A stretch of DNA of 64,000 nt from NCBI GenBank assembly GCA_041667115.1, contig JBAYFO010000001.1, positions 62,001-126,000 of the forward strand, given 5' to 3'. Below the pieces are notes generated by a model. The model was not told the origin of the DNA and searched no databases. It saw only the letters and a list, made by a program, of their open reading frames with translations. A program made the translations under genes and the position numbers. Numbering within the stretch: the first letter of the stretch is position 1; every line of letters starts with the position of its first letter. The DNA comes from UBA1563 sp041667115 (GTDB taxonomy: Bacteria > Bacteroidota > Ignavibacteria > Ignavibacteriales > Ignavibacteriaceae). Of this stretch, positions 9,804 to 18,152 are shown piece by piece.

Positions 9804-9892
9804 AAGTTCTTCTCTTTGGGGTTCTGTGCGGAAACCTCGAGTAAAGAAAAATAAATAATTCATTTATCCGCACAAAAAATAGGAGATATGTT

Positions 9893-10369
9893 ATGGAACA
9901 AAATCTTATCTCGGCAGAATTAACAGCCGAGCAAGTAACCACCATCAATCAATCGCTTGCCGCCGCAAAAGAGCTTCTCCCGTTTCTCGTAACGCTCACA
10001 CCGGAAGAAAAGCAGGTCATTCCAAAACTTGGGAATGTACTAAAACCGTTGGTTGATAAAGCTGCCGCGGCAGCAGTGCAATATCCGCAGATATTCAGCG
10101 GAACCTTTAACCGTGAGGAATTTCTGAAGGATTACGCGTTGCTGCAAAAACTTGAACCGGTAGCGGCAGTCCTCAATCCTCTCCACTCGGCTGTAGAGGA
10201 TACCGTAATGGCAGTAGGCAGCGACACGCTGGTAGCCGCGTTAGAAGTCTATTCGGCGGTACAGGCAAATAAGGGAAAAGTACCGGGACTTGATACCTTA
10301 GCCAACGAAATGAAAGCCTTCTTCCCGCGCGGCAGAAAAAGTATTCCCCTGGTAAATCCCGTGCCATAA
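9893..10369 (+). CDS. Small all-helical protein, unknown function
   Basis: A 158-residue protein preceded by AGGAGATATGTT. It has no signal peptide or membrane segment. It is rich in Ala, Leu, Val and Glu and should fold as several helices (LTAEQVTTINQSLAAAKELLPFL...). Its G+C content looks higher than that of its neighbours. It stands alone between a T9SS gene and a hairpin terminator. No family is recognised with certainty. Confidence 0.7.
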   Translation: MEQNLISAELTAEQVTTINQSLAAAKELLPFLVTLTPEEKQVIPKLGNVLKPLVDKAAAAAVQYPQIFSGTFNREEFLKDYALLQKLEPVAAVLNPLHSAVEDTVMAVGSDTLVAALEVYSAVQANKGKVPGLDTLANEMKAFFPRGRKSIPLVNPVP

Positions 10370-10415
10370 CCGGGTGCAAGATTAATATCCTTAGAGAATT
10401 AGTTCACAAATTCCT

Positions 10416-10448
10416 AAACCTCCGACGTTTCAAAAACGTCGGAGGTTT
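10416..10448 (+). terminator. Rho-independent-like hairpin AAACCTCCGACGTTT
   Basis: Arms 10416-10430 and 10434-10448 pair perfectly around a 3-nt loop and are followed by TTGTTTT. An outer TTCCT/AAGGAA pair extends the stem. It lies 47 bp after the helical-protein gene. The core matches the hairpin at 5833-5866, so it may be one of a dispersed family. Confidence 0.75.
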
Positions 10449-10467
10449 TGTTTTAAGGAACTGATTC

Positions 10468-10782
10468 CCCTCCCGGGATATATTTTTATCCTTCACGCTT
10501 ATAATTTCCATCAAAGAGAGGAAAAATATATCCTCAGGGAAGGAAACTTTGTTCCCGGAGATGGAAAATATACCCTGCGGGGGATATACTTTTCCTCAAA
10601 ACGAGGGAAGTTTTCATTCCGGAGAGGGAAGTTTTCCTCTCTGAGAGGAAACGTTTGGTCTCCAGGGATATAAATTCCATCAAAACGGGGGAAATTATAT
10701 CTCCGGAGAAGGAAATTATACCTTCGGAGGGTAATCGTTTATCCTCTGAAGGTAAACGGATATGCTTGAAGAATAAAAAGAT
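10468..10782. repeat. Array 1: fifteen 21-bp units with palindromic core
   Basis: From 10468 the sequence can be cut into fifteen consecutive 21-bp units with no insertion or deletion; unit 14 begins exactly at 10741. Units diverge strongly but share a G/C core that is often palindromic (for example CTCCGGAG, CTTCGGAG, TCCCGGGA) followed by a short A/T-rich half such as GGGAAGTTTT or GGAAATTAT. An open frame of 69 codons crosses it (10655-10864), giving loose 7-residue repeats as a by-product of the period. A second array with the same period lies at 25085-25523. There is no gene between 10370 and 10837. Confidence 0.8.
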
Positions 10783-10837
10783 TATGATGGTTAGTAATTC
10801 ATATGCGGGCGAAACGGAGTTTTGCGGTACAAATCAA

Positions 10838-11137
10838 TTATTCCCCGGCAATCCAATCAGTTAATACCGGCTGAAACTTTACCGGGTTGAATTCTCTATA
10901 CTCATAGCCTGCGGCATTGTTTTTATAATATGGGTCGTTCTGAAAAAAGTTTTTTATTTCTTCTAAAGAATTAGCTTTGGCGATAACTATTCCACCGCTG
11001 CGCGGGTTTTCCGGTCCCGACATAAGCAGTAAGTTTTTATCGTACCCGGTTTGCAAGAATGCTCTATGCTGCCCAAGGAGAGAATCAATTATTGCTAAAT
11101 CAACTTTATACGTAATAAGAATGAGAAAATGTTTCAT
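10838..11137 (-). CDS. YciI-like protein
   Basis: A 99-residue single-domain protein of the YCII-related family: MKHFLILITYK start, the conserved HRAFL helix with His24, LMSGPENPRSGGIVIAKANS, and NDPYYKNNAAGYEYREFNPVK. Family members are small ferredoxin-like-fold proteins with a His-Asp pair; some act as dehydrochlorinases, most are uncharacterised. It is a single gene with no operon partner on its strand. Confidence 0.85.
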   Translation of the reverse strand: MKHFLILITYKVDLAIIDSLLGQHRAFLQTGYDKNLLLMSGPENPRSGGIVIAKANSLEEIKNFFQNDPYYKNNAAGYEYREFNPVKFQPVLTDWIAGE

Positions 11138-11185
11138 ATGCTTTTATTGTTTGGTTTAAATAAATATGTAGAAAAAAAATTATCT

Positions 11186-11232
11186 CGCAAAGGCGCAAAG
11201 AAGAAAACCTTGGCGGTCTTTGCGTCTTTGCG
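11186..11232. repeat. Inverted repeat CGCAAAGGCGCAAAG / CTTTGCGTCTTTGCG
   Basis: Arms 11186-11200 and 11218-11232 are near-perfect inverted copies, each made of two CGCAAAG units. It lies between two minus-strand genes, upstream of the YciI gene and downstream of the GH3 gene. It has the look of a widespread intergenic palindrome; a termination role is possible. Confidence 0.6.
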
Positions 11233-11279
11233 TGAAATGAAAAATAATCTTTTAGAAGTTCCATACTATAAAACGTCGA

Positions 11280-14201
11280 TTATTGATCAAGCGCTTCAAT
11301 CACCGCATCATGGATAACCGGGCGGAGCCTTATAATTTTTGTGTTCTCGCGTGTTGGATAGACGCGGTTTGTTAATAAAATTACGAAGAGATTCCTCGTC
11401 GGGTCTGTCCAGACGGAAGTTCCGGTATAGCCGGTATGTCCATAAGATTGCAAGGAAAACAAATTTCCGGCAGACGAAAACCCTTCACCGTCTTTCGTAT
11501 CCCATCCAAGCGCGCGTGAACTTTCTCCCGACTGCCTTTTAACGAACATTTCAACGGTAGAGGATTTGATAAATTGTTTTCCTTGATACATTCCTTTTTG
11601 TAAAAGCATTTGGAGCAGTTTTGCCATATCATCAACTGTAGAAAAAAGTCCCGCATGCCCTGCAACGCCGCCGAGCATTGATGAGGCTTCATCATGCACT
11701 TCACCGATAAGTTGACGGTGTCTCCAGTAGGTATCATTTTCTGTCGGAGCGCATCTGCTTTTAAATTCTTTAGGGGGATTAAAAAATGTTTCCGTCATTC
11801 CCAGCGGAGAAAAAATTTCATCGGCACAAAACTTATCCAAAGTTTTTTTCGTTACCTTTTCAATTATTTTCCCAAGCGTGATTATTCCCAGATCGGAATA
11901 GACCATTTTTGTGCCGGTGGGATAATCGAGCTTTGTATTATAGATGTCCGCAAGCACTTCATCACTGGTTTTGTAGGTAAGATAAAATCTTTTAAACGGA
12001 GGAAAGCCGCTATTATGTAAAAGTAAATTTCTGATTGTAATGTTCTGTTTCCCTTGCGCACCAAACTTTGGTAAGTATTTTACAACTTTATCGTCAAGTT
12101 TAAATAAACCTCTATCGTAACAGAGCATGGTTGCTGTTGTGGTTGCTATTACTTTTGTAACAGAAGCTAAATCGAAGAGAGTATTTGTTTGCATCGGTGC
12201 CGAAGCAGGATCATAGGTTAAATGCCCGAACGCTTTTTTGTGCAGCACTTTTCCGTTTTGAGCAACTAACAATACTGCACCGGGAAAAGCCGAATCTTTA
12301 ATCGCCTTCTGAATAATATGATCAACCGATGAAAAACTTTTCTCATCAGAAGTTCCTTCTACTAAAGAAAATTGGGAAACAAATAACCCGTCACCCGCCT
12401 TAAACGTGGTGTTTGGAATGGTAACCGGTAATTTTCCTTGAATAGGAATTTTACCGCAAAGAGCTTTTGCAAGTGCTTCTTCTAATACTTCCGAGTCGCC
12501 GTAATTACAAAGAAATGTTTTCATCTTTGGAAATGAACCTAAGACGTAAGGGCTGCCGTGAGACAACCATGCAACTGCTTTTTTCAATTTCATCAATTGC
12601 GTAACATATTTTATCTGTGCATCGGTCAACCCTATCGTCCCGGAACTCATACGAATATGGGTATATGTTGAGAGAATAACGGCATCTGCTTTTTGAGCAG
12701 CTTTTATTGCTGCGTTGAATTCTTTTTTTGTCGCCTTGTTTGTTAGGATTAAAGAGGAAAGGTTTTTTAATTGATGTTCCAGCATTGTATTAAACACTTC
12801 ACCTGAAGCTGAACTTCTTTCGTCAACTAACGTTATGTGTAGAATTTTTTTCTTTGAGGAAGAAGAAAGCGGGATAAGCTGTTGTTCATCTTTAACTAAG
12901 GTAATTGCTTCATCCGCCAGTGTCTCGGCAATCGATTGATGTCCGCGGCTATTGAGCGTAGAAGAAAGTTTATCAACCGAAACAGTTTTGTTTTCCGTTA
13001 ACCCTGCCCATCTTTTTGCAAGCAGAATTTTTCTAACGGATTCATCAAGCCTCGTCTCTGAAATTATTCCGGAACGGACAGCTTCAATAATTGCCGTTGC
13101 AGCTTCATCCGCATTTTCGGGAAATAGAAGGATATCGCATCCTGCGTTAAAAGCGCGAACGGATGCTTCGGCGGTTGTAAATGAATTTGTTATTGCGTGC
13201 ATATTCAAAGCATCTGTAACAATCAATCCTTTGAAGCCTAATTCCTTTTTTAGCAAACCGGTAACGATATTTTTTGATAACGTTGCTGGAAGTGTGTCGG
13301 CATCAAATGCCGGAACCGCCAGATGCCCAACCATTATCGACATGATTCCGTTATCAATTTCTTTTATAAAAGGTTTTAATTCAAGTTGAAACAGTTCTTC
13401 TCTGCTGCCGGTAATTACCGGTAAGTCTTTGTGCGAATCAACCGACGTGTTGCCATGCCCCGGAAAATGTTTTCCCGTTGCCATCAGATGGTTTTCCTGC
13501 ATTCCCATAACAAGTGCATTCCCCAGTTTGTCAACCAGGGCATAATTTTCACCGAATGAGCGGACATTAATAATCGGATTTAGCGGATTGTTGTTGATAT
13601 CAATGACCGGGGCAAAGTTATAAAAGACACCTGATTCCCGGCTTTCTTCAGCGATCACTGCGCCCATTTGATAGGTAAGCGCCGCGTCATTAGCGGCTCC
13701 GAGAGCCATGTTGGTCGGGAAAACGGTTCCTCCTTTTGATCTGAAAGAGACGCCGTTCTCATAATCAGCACCAATTAACAGAGGATATTTTGAGAGTTGT
13801 TGAAGTTTATTCAAGAGAAAAGCCTGTGAGTAAACTTCTCCGCCGCTTGACGATTTATAAATAATAAATCCGCCTACTTTTACATCATTTACAAGATGAA
13901 GAATTTTTTGATAGATAGTATCTTCTTCATTATAAAATCTGCCGCTGATTGCCGGAAAAATAATTTGACCCGCCTTTTCTTCAATCGTCATTTTAGAAAG
14001 GGTCTCTTCAACCCAATCATCTTTTAATGAGAAAATAGAAACGTTGTTTATTTTATAAAGTGAATCAGTAGAAATTCCCTTTGAAAATAAATGCGTTCTA
14101 AAGGTGAATGAAGTTATTGTAAAAAAAATTATAAGGACTAAGCTAATAACGGCTGTCCGGTAAAATTTATTTTTCTTCAACGACTGCCTCATTTTTTTCA
14201 T
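11280..14201 (-). CDS. GH3 beta-N-acetylglucosaminidase fused to beta-lactamase-like domain
   Basis: A 973-residue exported protein from the ATG at 14201; an upstream ATG at 14285 would overlap the permease gene by 119 bp and is rejected. An N-terminal membrane/signal segment (residues ~15-35) precedes a GH3 domain with KHFPGHG at 244-250, DSH next to it (the NagZ-type catalytic dyad) and nucleophile Asp330 in IVTDALNM. A second GH3 domain follows, then a class C beta-lactamase/esterase-like domain with SVTK at 680-683, YSDLG and an HTGYTG motif. Known for NagZ: it releases GlcNAc from muropeptides. The fusion and the operon point to cell-wall turnover; the esterase-like half may trim amides or esters on the same substrate (inference). 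Confidence 0.88.
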   Translation of the reverse strand: MKKMRQSLKKNKFYRTAVISLVLIIFFTITSFTFRTHLFSKGISTDSLYKINNVSIFSLKDDWVEETLSKMTIEEKAGQIIFPAISGRFYNEEDTIYQKILHLVNDVKVGGFIIYKSSSGGEVYSQAFLLNKLQQLSKYPLLIGADYENGVSFRSKGGTVFPTNMALGAANDAALTYQMGAVIAEESRESGVFYNFAPVIDINNNPLNPIINVRSFGENYALVDKLGNALVMGMQENHLMATGKHFPGHGNTSVDSHKDLPVITGSREELFQLELKPFIKEIDNGIMSIMVGHLAVPAFDADTLPATLSKNIVTGLLKKELGFKGLIVTDALNMHAITNSFTTAEASVRAFNAGCDILLFPENADEAATAIIEAVRSGIISETRLDESVRKILLAKRWAGLTENKTVSVDKLSSTLNSRGHQSIAETLADEAITLVKDEQQLIPLSSSSKKKILHITLVDERSSASGEVFNTMLEHQLKNLSSLILTNKATKKEFNAAIKAAQKADAVILSTYTHIRMSSGTIGLTDAQIKYVTQLMKLKKAVAWLSHGSPYVLGSFPKMKTFLCNYGDSEVLEEALAKALCGKIPIQGKLPVTIPNTTFKAGDGLFVSQFSLVEGTSDEKSFSSVDHIIQKAIKDSAFPGAVLLVAQNGKVLHKKAFGHLTYDPASAPMQTNTLFDLASVTKVIATTTATMLCYDRGLFKLDDKVVKYLPKFGAQGKQNITIRNLLLHNSGFPPFKRFYLTYKTSDEVLADIYNTKLDYPTGTKMVYSDLGIITLGKIIEKVTKKTLDKFCADEIFSPLGMTETFFNPPKEFKSRCAPTENDTYWRHRQLIGEVHDEASSMLGGVAGHAGLFSTVDDMAKLLQMLLQKGMYQGKQFIKSSTVEMFVKRQSGESSRALGWDTKDGEGFSSAGNLFSLQSYGHTGYTGTSVWTDPTRNLFVILLTNRVYPTRENTKIIRLRPVIHDAVIEALDQ

Positions 14202-15456
14202 CTTCAATTGTTGGGATAAATAGGAGTGATAAGAGTCCCGGTATAGCCATACATAAAACGATAACAAAAAACATTTTGTATCCAACGGCTTGCTGTATAT
14301 AACCGCTAACTAAACCCGGGATCATCATGCCGAGCGCCATGATGCCGGTTGAGATTGCGTAGTGAGAAGTTTTGTAGATACCCCGTGAAATATACATCAA
14401 GTAAACCATGAATGCCGTAAATCCTAATCCGTATCCGAACTGCTCGATGGCAACAAGGGGATAGGCGAGATAGACCGGAGGTTGTGCTATTGCCATATAA
14501 AGATAGGCTGCGTGCGGAACATTCAAAATAATTGCCATTGGCCAGATGCATTTTTTCAAACCGTATTTGGAAATAACCCAACCGCCAAAGATACCGCCGA
14601 GTATTAAACTTAATACACCGACGGTTCCGTAAACAATGCCGACTTCCGAAGTTGATAAGCCAAGTCCGCCGGCTGCATGGTTATCAAGTAAAAACGGGGA
14701 AGCTAATTTTACAAGCATTGCTTCACCAAACCGGTAGAATAAGATGAAAAAGATAATTCCAAATATTCCTTTCTGCTTAAAATATTCGGAAAAGATTTTT
14801 AAGAATGGGGCGCCTTCGGAAATTTCTTTCGGAGTCCTTTTATTATCAACGGAAGGGTAGGGAAGTATAAACTTGTGGAATAAAAAGATCAATAAAAAGA
14901 TAGAAGCCGATGAAGCGAAGACGATAGTCCAGCTCAACGGAATATTGCCCAACGATTTTTCCAATTGTCCCGCGAAAAAAACTAAGAACCCGGAACCAAA
15001 GATCATCGCAATACGGTAGAACACGGAACGGATCCCTACAAAGAGCGCCTGGTCTTCTTTAGAGAGGGCGAGCATATAAAAACCGTCTGCCGAAATATCA
15101 TGTGTGGCTGAAACAAAGGCGGCAATAATAAATGCAAACAGCGAGACTATAAAATAATTCGGTAGGTGAAGAGAGAATGCCGCAAAACCAAAACACCCTG
15201 CCAATGTAATTTGTGTAAAGAGAATCCAATTTCTTTTCGTTGAATAGAGATCAACCAAAGGTCCCCAGAGCATTTTTAAAACCCACGGAAGATAAAGCAG
15301 GCTCGTCCAAAACGCTATCTGTGCGTTATCAACGCCCATACGTTTATAAAGAATGACCGATACCGTGTTTACTAAAATGTAAGGAACGCCTTCAGCAAAA
15401 TAAAGGGTGGGGATCCACGTCCAGGGGTTTCGAGATTCAACTTTTGCAATTGCCAT
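14167..15456 (-). CDS. AmpG-like MFS permease
   Basis: A 429-residue polytopic membrane protein (about 12 helices). It starts with WIPTLYFAEGVPYILVNTVSVILYKRMG, typical of the AmpG/PAT branch of the major facilitator superfamily, and has WGPLVDLYSTKR in the first cytoplasmic loop. AmpG proteins import anhydro-muropeptides. It lies between a GlcNAc-kinase-like gene (11 bp gap) and the GH3 gene (35-bp overlap), which supports a role in uptake of cell-wall fragments. Confidence 0.85.
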   Translation of the reverse strand: MAIAKVESRNPWTWIPTLYFAEGVPYILVNTVSVILYKRMGVDNAQIAFWTSLLYLPWVLKMLWGPLVDLYSTKRNWILFTQITLAGCFGFAAFSLHLPNYFIVSLFAFIIAAFVSATHDISADGFYMLALSKEDQALFVGIRSVFYRIAMIFGSGFLVFFAGQLEKSLGNIPLSWTIVFASSASIFLLIFLFHKFILPYPSVDNKRTPKEISEGAPFLKIFSEYFKQKGIFGIIFFILFYRFGEAMLVKLASPFLLDNHAAGGLGLSTSEVGIVYGTVGVLSLILGGIFGGWVISKYGLKKCIWPMAIILNVPHAAYLYMAIAQPPVYLAYPLVAIEQFGYGLGFTAFMVYLMYISRGIYKTSHYAISTGIMALGMMIPGLVSGYIQQAVGYKMFFVIVLCMAIPGLLSLLFIPTIEDEKNEAVVEEK

Positions 15457-15467
15457 AATAACCTTAA

Positions 15468-16391
15468 TTATTTTTTAAAAAAAGTTTGAGCCATTAAGAT
15501 TGCTCCAAACTCCGGAGGATAGTCGGGAGGTTTAACTTTACAACCGGAAATCTGTTCTTCTATTTTTTTTGTGAAAAGATCGGAATAATTATTTTTACTG
15601 CTCAGGATTCCTCCAATAAAAGCTATAGATAAGATTTCCTCAGCTATTTTTTCTTTCATCGCTTTTATGTGCAGAAGGAGTTCATCCGTTTCCGATTCGA
15701 TTATTGTACTTGCTGTTGTATCTCCCATCCCGGCGGCTTGTAATACCAGCGGCGCGGCTGATGCGATATCGAAATTATTTTTATAAACTTCGGTTATTAA
15801 TTTTTCGGATGAAGAGATACCGAATTTCTCACCCAGCAATCCGGTGAGCATTGTTTTCTCACCTCTTCCGTCAAAACTTTTTGCAATTGCGGTAAGCGCT
15901 TTTTTCCCAAGGGCATAACCGCTTCCTTCATCTCCGATAAATCTTCCGAATCCGCCTACGCGGTGAATGTTTCCTTTCTGATCTTTTCCGAACATGATCG
16001 ACCCGGTTCCTGCAATTAAAATGCTTCCCGGGTTTCCGCTGAATGCTCCTTCAAGTGCAATTCTCGCATCGCTTTCAACACGGAAATTTATTGGAGAAAT
16101 ATTTTTTTGTTTCAGGAAAGATTGAAAATCATTTTCGAGTAGTTCGGCGTCGGGTCTTCTTCCGGCGCCTGTTGTTCCCAGCACGACGGTAGAAATAGCT
16201 TCGTAATCTACATGTAAATAAGTTCTGCACGTATCAATTAACTCCAAAATGGTCCCTGAAACTTTTTCTGTTCCGAGAATTAAGAAGTTAGAAGGTCCGG
16301 CAAAACAATCAAATAATTTTTCGCCTTGTAAATTAGTTACAACAGCATGGGTTTTTGTGCCGCCGCCGTCAATTCCTATTAATAAACTCAT
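15468..16391 (-). CDS. BadF/BcrA-type N-acetylglucosamine kinase
   Basis: A 307-residue ASKHA-fold kinase. The phosphate-binding loop reads GIDGGGTKTHAVV at residues 6-18; a second phosphate loop is LIAGTGSIMFGK; GRFIGDEGSGYALGKKAL matches the BadF/GlcNAc-kinase subfamily. It phosphorylates amino sugars (GlcNAc or MurNAc) with ATP in the cytoplasm. It is the first gene of the recycling operon, so it likely traps the sugar released by the GH3 enzyme. Confidence 0.85.
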   Translation of the reverse strand: MSLLIGIDGGGTKTHAVVTNLQGEKLFDCFAGPSNFLILGTEKVSGTILELIDTCRTYLHVDYEAISTVVLGTTGAGRRPDAELLENDFQSFLKQKNISPINFRVESDARIALEGAFSGNPGSILIAGTGSIMFGKDQKGNIHRVGGFGRFIGDEGSGYALGKKALTAIAKSFDGRGEKTMLTGLLGEKFGISSSEKLITEVYKNNFDIASAAPLVLQAAGMGDTTASTIIESETDELLLHIKAMKEKIAEEILSIAFIGGILSSKNNYSDLFTKKIEEQISGCKVKPPDYPPEFGAILMAQTFFKK

Positions 16392-16506
16392 AAGCAGGTA
16401 TAATTTTTTGTTAAGCGAAAATAGGAAAAAAGTTGGTGGGAATGAAAAGGAGTTTGAAATTGCTAATAACGAGATAAGAATAATTATAGGCTCTGTTTAG
16501 ATTTAT

Positions 16507-16533
16507 ATTACCAATTTTGAGAAATTGGTTAAT
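16507..16533. other. Hairpin in the leader of the PLP-enzyme gene
   Basis: ATTACCAATTT and AAATTGGTTAAT pair around a 4-nt loop about 90 bp upstream of the ATG at 16620. It could be an operator or a terminator-like structure. No regulator is known. Confidence 0.3.
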
Positions 16534-16619
16534 AAAGACTCGTATAGGGATTTTTCTTCCTGCAAAATTCTGATATTTTTGTCTTAAGAATTTAATTAAA
16601 ATAGAAAACGCAGGTTCAC

Positions 16620-18089
16620 ATGGATTTAGAAAAATATTTCGCTCCCTTTCGCAAAAATATCATCGGGATCGACCAGACATTTCATTCCCCCTTCGGCGAA
16701 CAGAAATTGCTTTACGCAGATTGGATTGCCAGCGGTAGATTATATAAACCGATTGAAGAAAAAATTGCTAATCAGTTTGGACCTTTTGTTGGGAATACTC
16801 ATTCAGAAGCAAGCGAAACCGGTACAGCGATGACCTCTGCCTACCATCAAGCGAAAGAAATTATTAAAAAACATGTCAACGCTACTAAAGATGATGTTAT
16901 TCTCTGCGGCGGTTCGGGTATGACCGGCGTGATAAATAAGTTTCAGCGGATTCTTGGTCTGCGTATCTCTGAACAGCTAAAAGATTTTTTCGCTCTTCCT
17001 GAAGAACTAAAACCCGTTGTGTTCATTACGCATATGGAGCATCATTCAAACCAGACTTCATGGCTTGAAACACTCGCCGATGTTGTGATTCTTCCTCCAA
17101 ACGAAGAGGGATTAGTTGACCTGGAGAATCTTGAAGATTTGCTGGAGATACATAAAAACAGAAAATTGATTATCGGCTCATTCACTGCCGCATCAAATGT
17201 AACCGGAATTCAAACACCGTATCATAAACTTGCTAAACTTATGCATGCCTTCGGTGGTTTTTGTTTTGTCGATTTTGCGTGCGCAGCTCCCTATGTTTCA
17301 ATTGATATGCACCCCGAAGTTGAAGAAGAAAAACTTGATGCAATATTTTTCTCGCCTCATAAATTCCTCGGTGGACCCGGAACTGCCGGAGTGCTTGTTT
17401 TTAATTCTAAATTATACAAAAACAAAATTCCCGATGATCCCGGAGGCGGAACTGTGGATTGGACAAATCCCTGGGGGCAGCATAAATTTGTTTCGAGTAT
17501 TGAATTACGCGAAGACGGCGGAACGCCTCCATTTCTCCAGACTATACGGGCGGCGCTTGCAATAAAGTTGAAAGAGCAGATGGGGGTTGAAAATATTATC
17601 AAAAGGGAAGAGGAGCTTGTAAAGATAGTTTTTACAGAACTGAAAAAACTTCCCAAACTTCACCTCCTTGCTGAAAATATTGATCACCGGCTCGGAGCTA
17701 TCTCATTTTACATTGACGGAATTCATTACAACCTGGTAGTTAAACTTTTAAATGATAGATACGGTATTCAAGTCCGCGGCGGCTGTTCGTGTGCGGGTAC
17801 GTATGGACATTACCTGCTCCACGTTTGTCCTATTCAATCGCAGGAAATTACAGAGCATATCAGCCATGGTGATCTTTCCGATAAACCTGGATGGGTACGT
17901 CTCTCCTTGCATCCTACAATGACAAATGCAGAAATTTATTTCATCACCAACGCAATAAAAGAAGTAATCGAAAATATTTCTGTTTGGAGCAACGACTACA
18001 ATTACCACGTAGACCAAAATGAATTCTTCCACAAAAAGGCTTCAAACGAATTGAAGAAGAATATCGAATCGTACTTTGAGATAGGGTGA
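16620..18089 (+). CDS. Class V aminotransferase-fold PLP enzyme (cysteine-desulfurase-like)
   Basis: A 489-residue enzyme of fold type I. PLP-binding Lys248 lies in SPHKFLGGPGT; GNTHSEASETG, HMEHHSNQTSW and DFACAAPYVSIDMHP match the SufS/IscS-like group, and RGGCSCAGTYGHYLL gives a Cys at the place of the desulfurase active loop. It is longer than SufS (~410) because of a C-terminal extension. No suf or isc genes are adjacent, so the substrate is uncertain: cysteine desulfurase, selenocysteine lyase or a related lyase. Its monocistronic context has a terminator just after it. Confidence 0.83.
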   Translation: MDLEKYFAPFRKNIIGIDQTFHSPFGEQKLLYADWIASGRLYKPIEEKIANQFGPFVGNTHSEASETGTAMTSAYHQAKEIIKKHVNATKDDVILCGGSGMTGVINKFQRILGLRISEQLKDFFALPEELKPVVFITHMEHHSNQTSWLETLADVVILPPNEEGLVDLENLEDLLEIHKNRKLIIGSFTAASNVTGIQTPYHKLAKLMHAFGGFCFVDFACAAPYVSIDMHPEVEEEKLDAIFFSPHKFLGGPGTAGVLVFNSKLYKNKIPDDPGGGTVDWTNPWGQHKFVSSIELREDGGTPPFLQTIRAALAIKLKEQMGVENIIKREEELVKIVFTELKKLPKLHLLAENIDHRLGAISFYIDGIHYNLVVKLLNDRYGIQVRGGCSCAGTYGHYLLHVCPIQSQEITEHISHGDLSDKPGWVRLSLHPTMTNAEIYFITNAIKEVIENISVWSNDYNYHVDQNEFFHKKASNELKKNIESYFEIG

Positions 18090-18117
18090 GGGAAAAACAT
18101 TTATTCTTTTCTCACCC
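18084..18117. terminator. Convergent-gene terminator hairpin GGGTGAG/CTCACCC
   Basis: Arms GGGTGAGGGAAAA and TTTTCTCACCC (18084-18117) overlap the stop of the PLP enzyme gene and precede the stop of the minus-strand gene at 18153. It can serve both strands. Confidence 0.6.
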
Positions 18118-18152
18118 GCCACGTACTGCCATGCCTGCTAAATCGGGTATTG

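Noticed and set aside
10655..10864. 69-codon frame inside array 1 with loose 7-residue repeats
   Set aside because: It follows from the 21-bp period; no Shine-Dalgarno, and the frame covers only part of the array.
12952..13389. 145-codon plus-strand frame opposite the GH3 gene
   Set aside because: It is a shadow of the well-supported minus-strand gene.
14202..14285. Upstream ATG of the GH3 fusion gene at 14285
   Set aside because: It would overlap the permease gene by 119 bp, and the added residues do not resemble a signal peptide.
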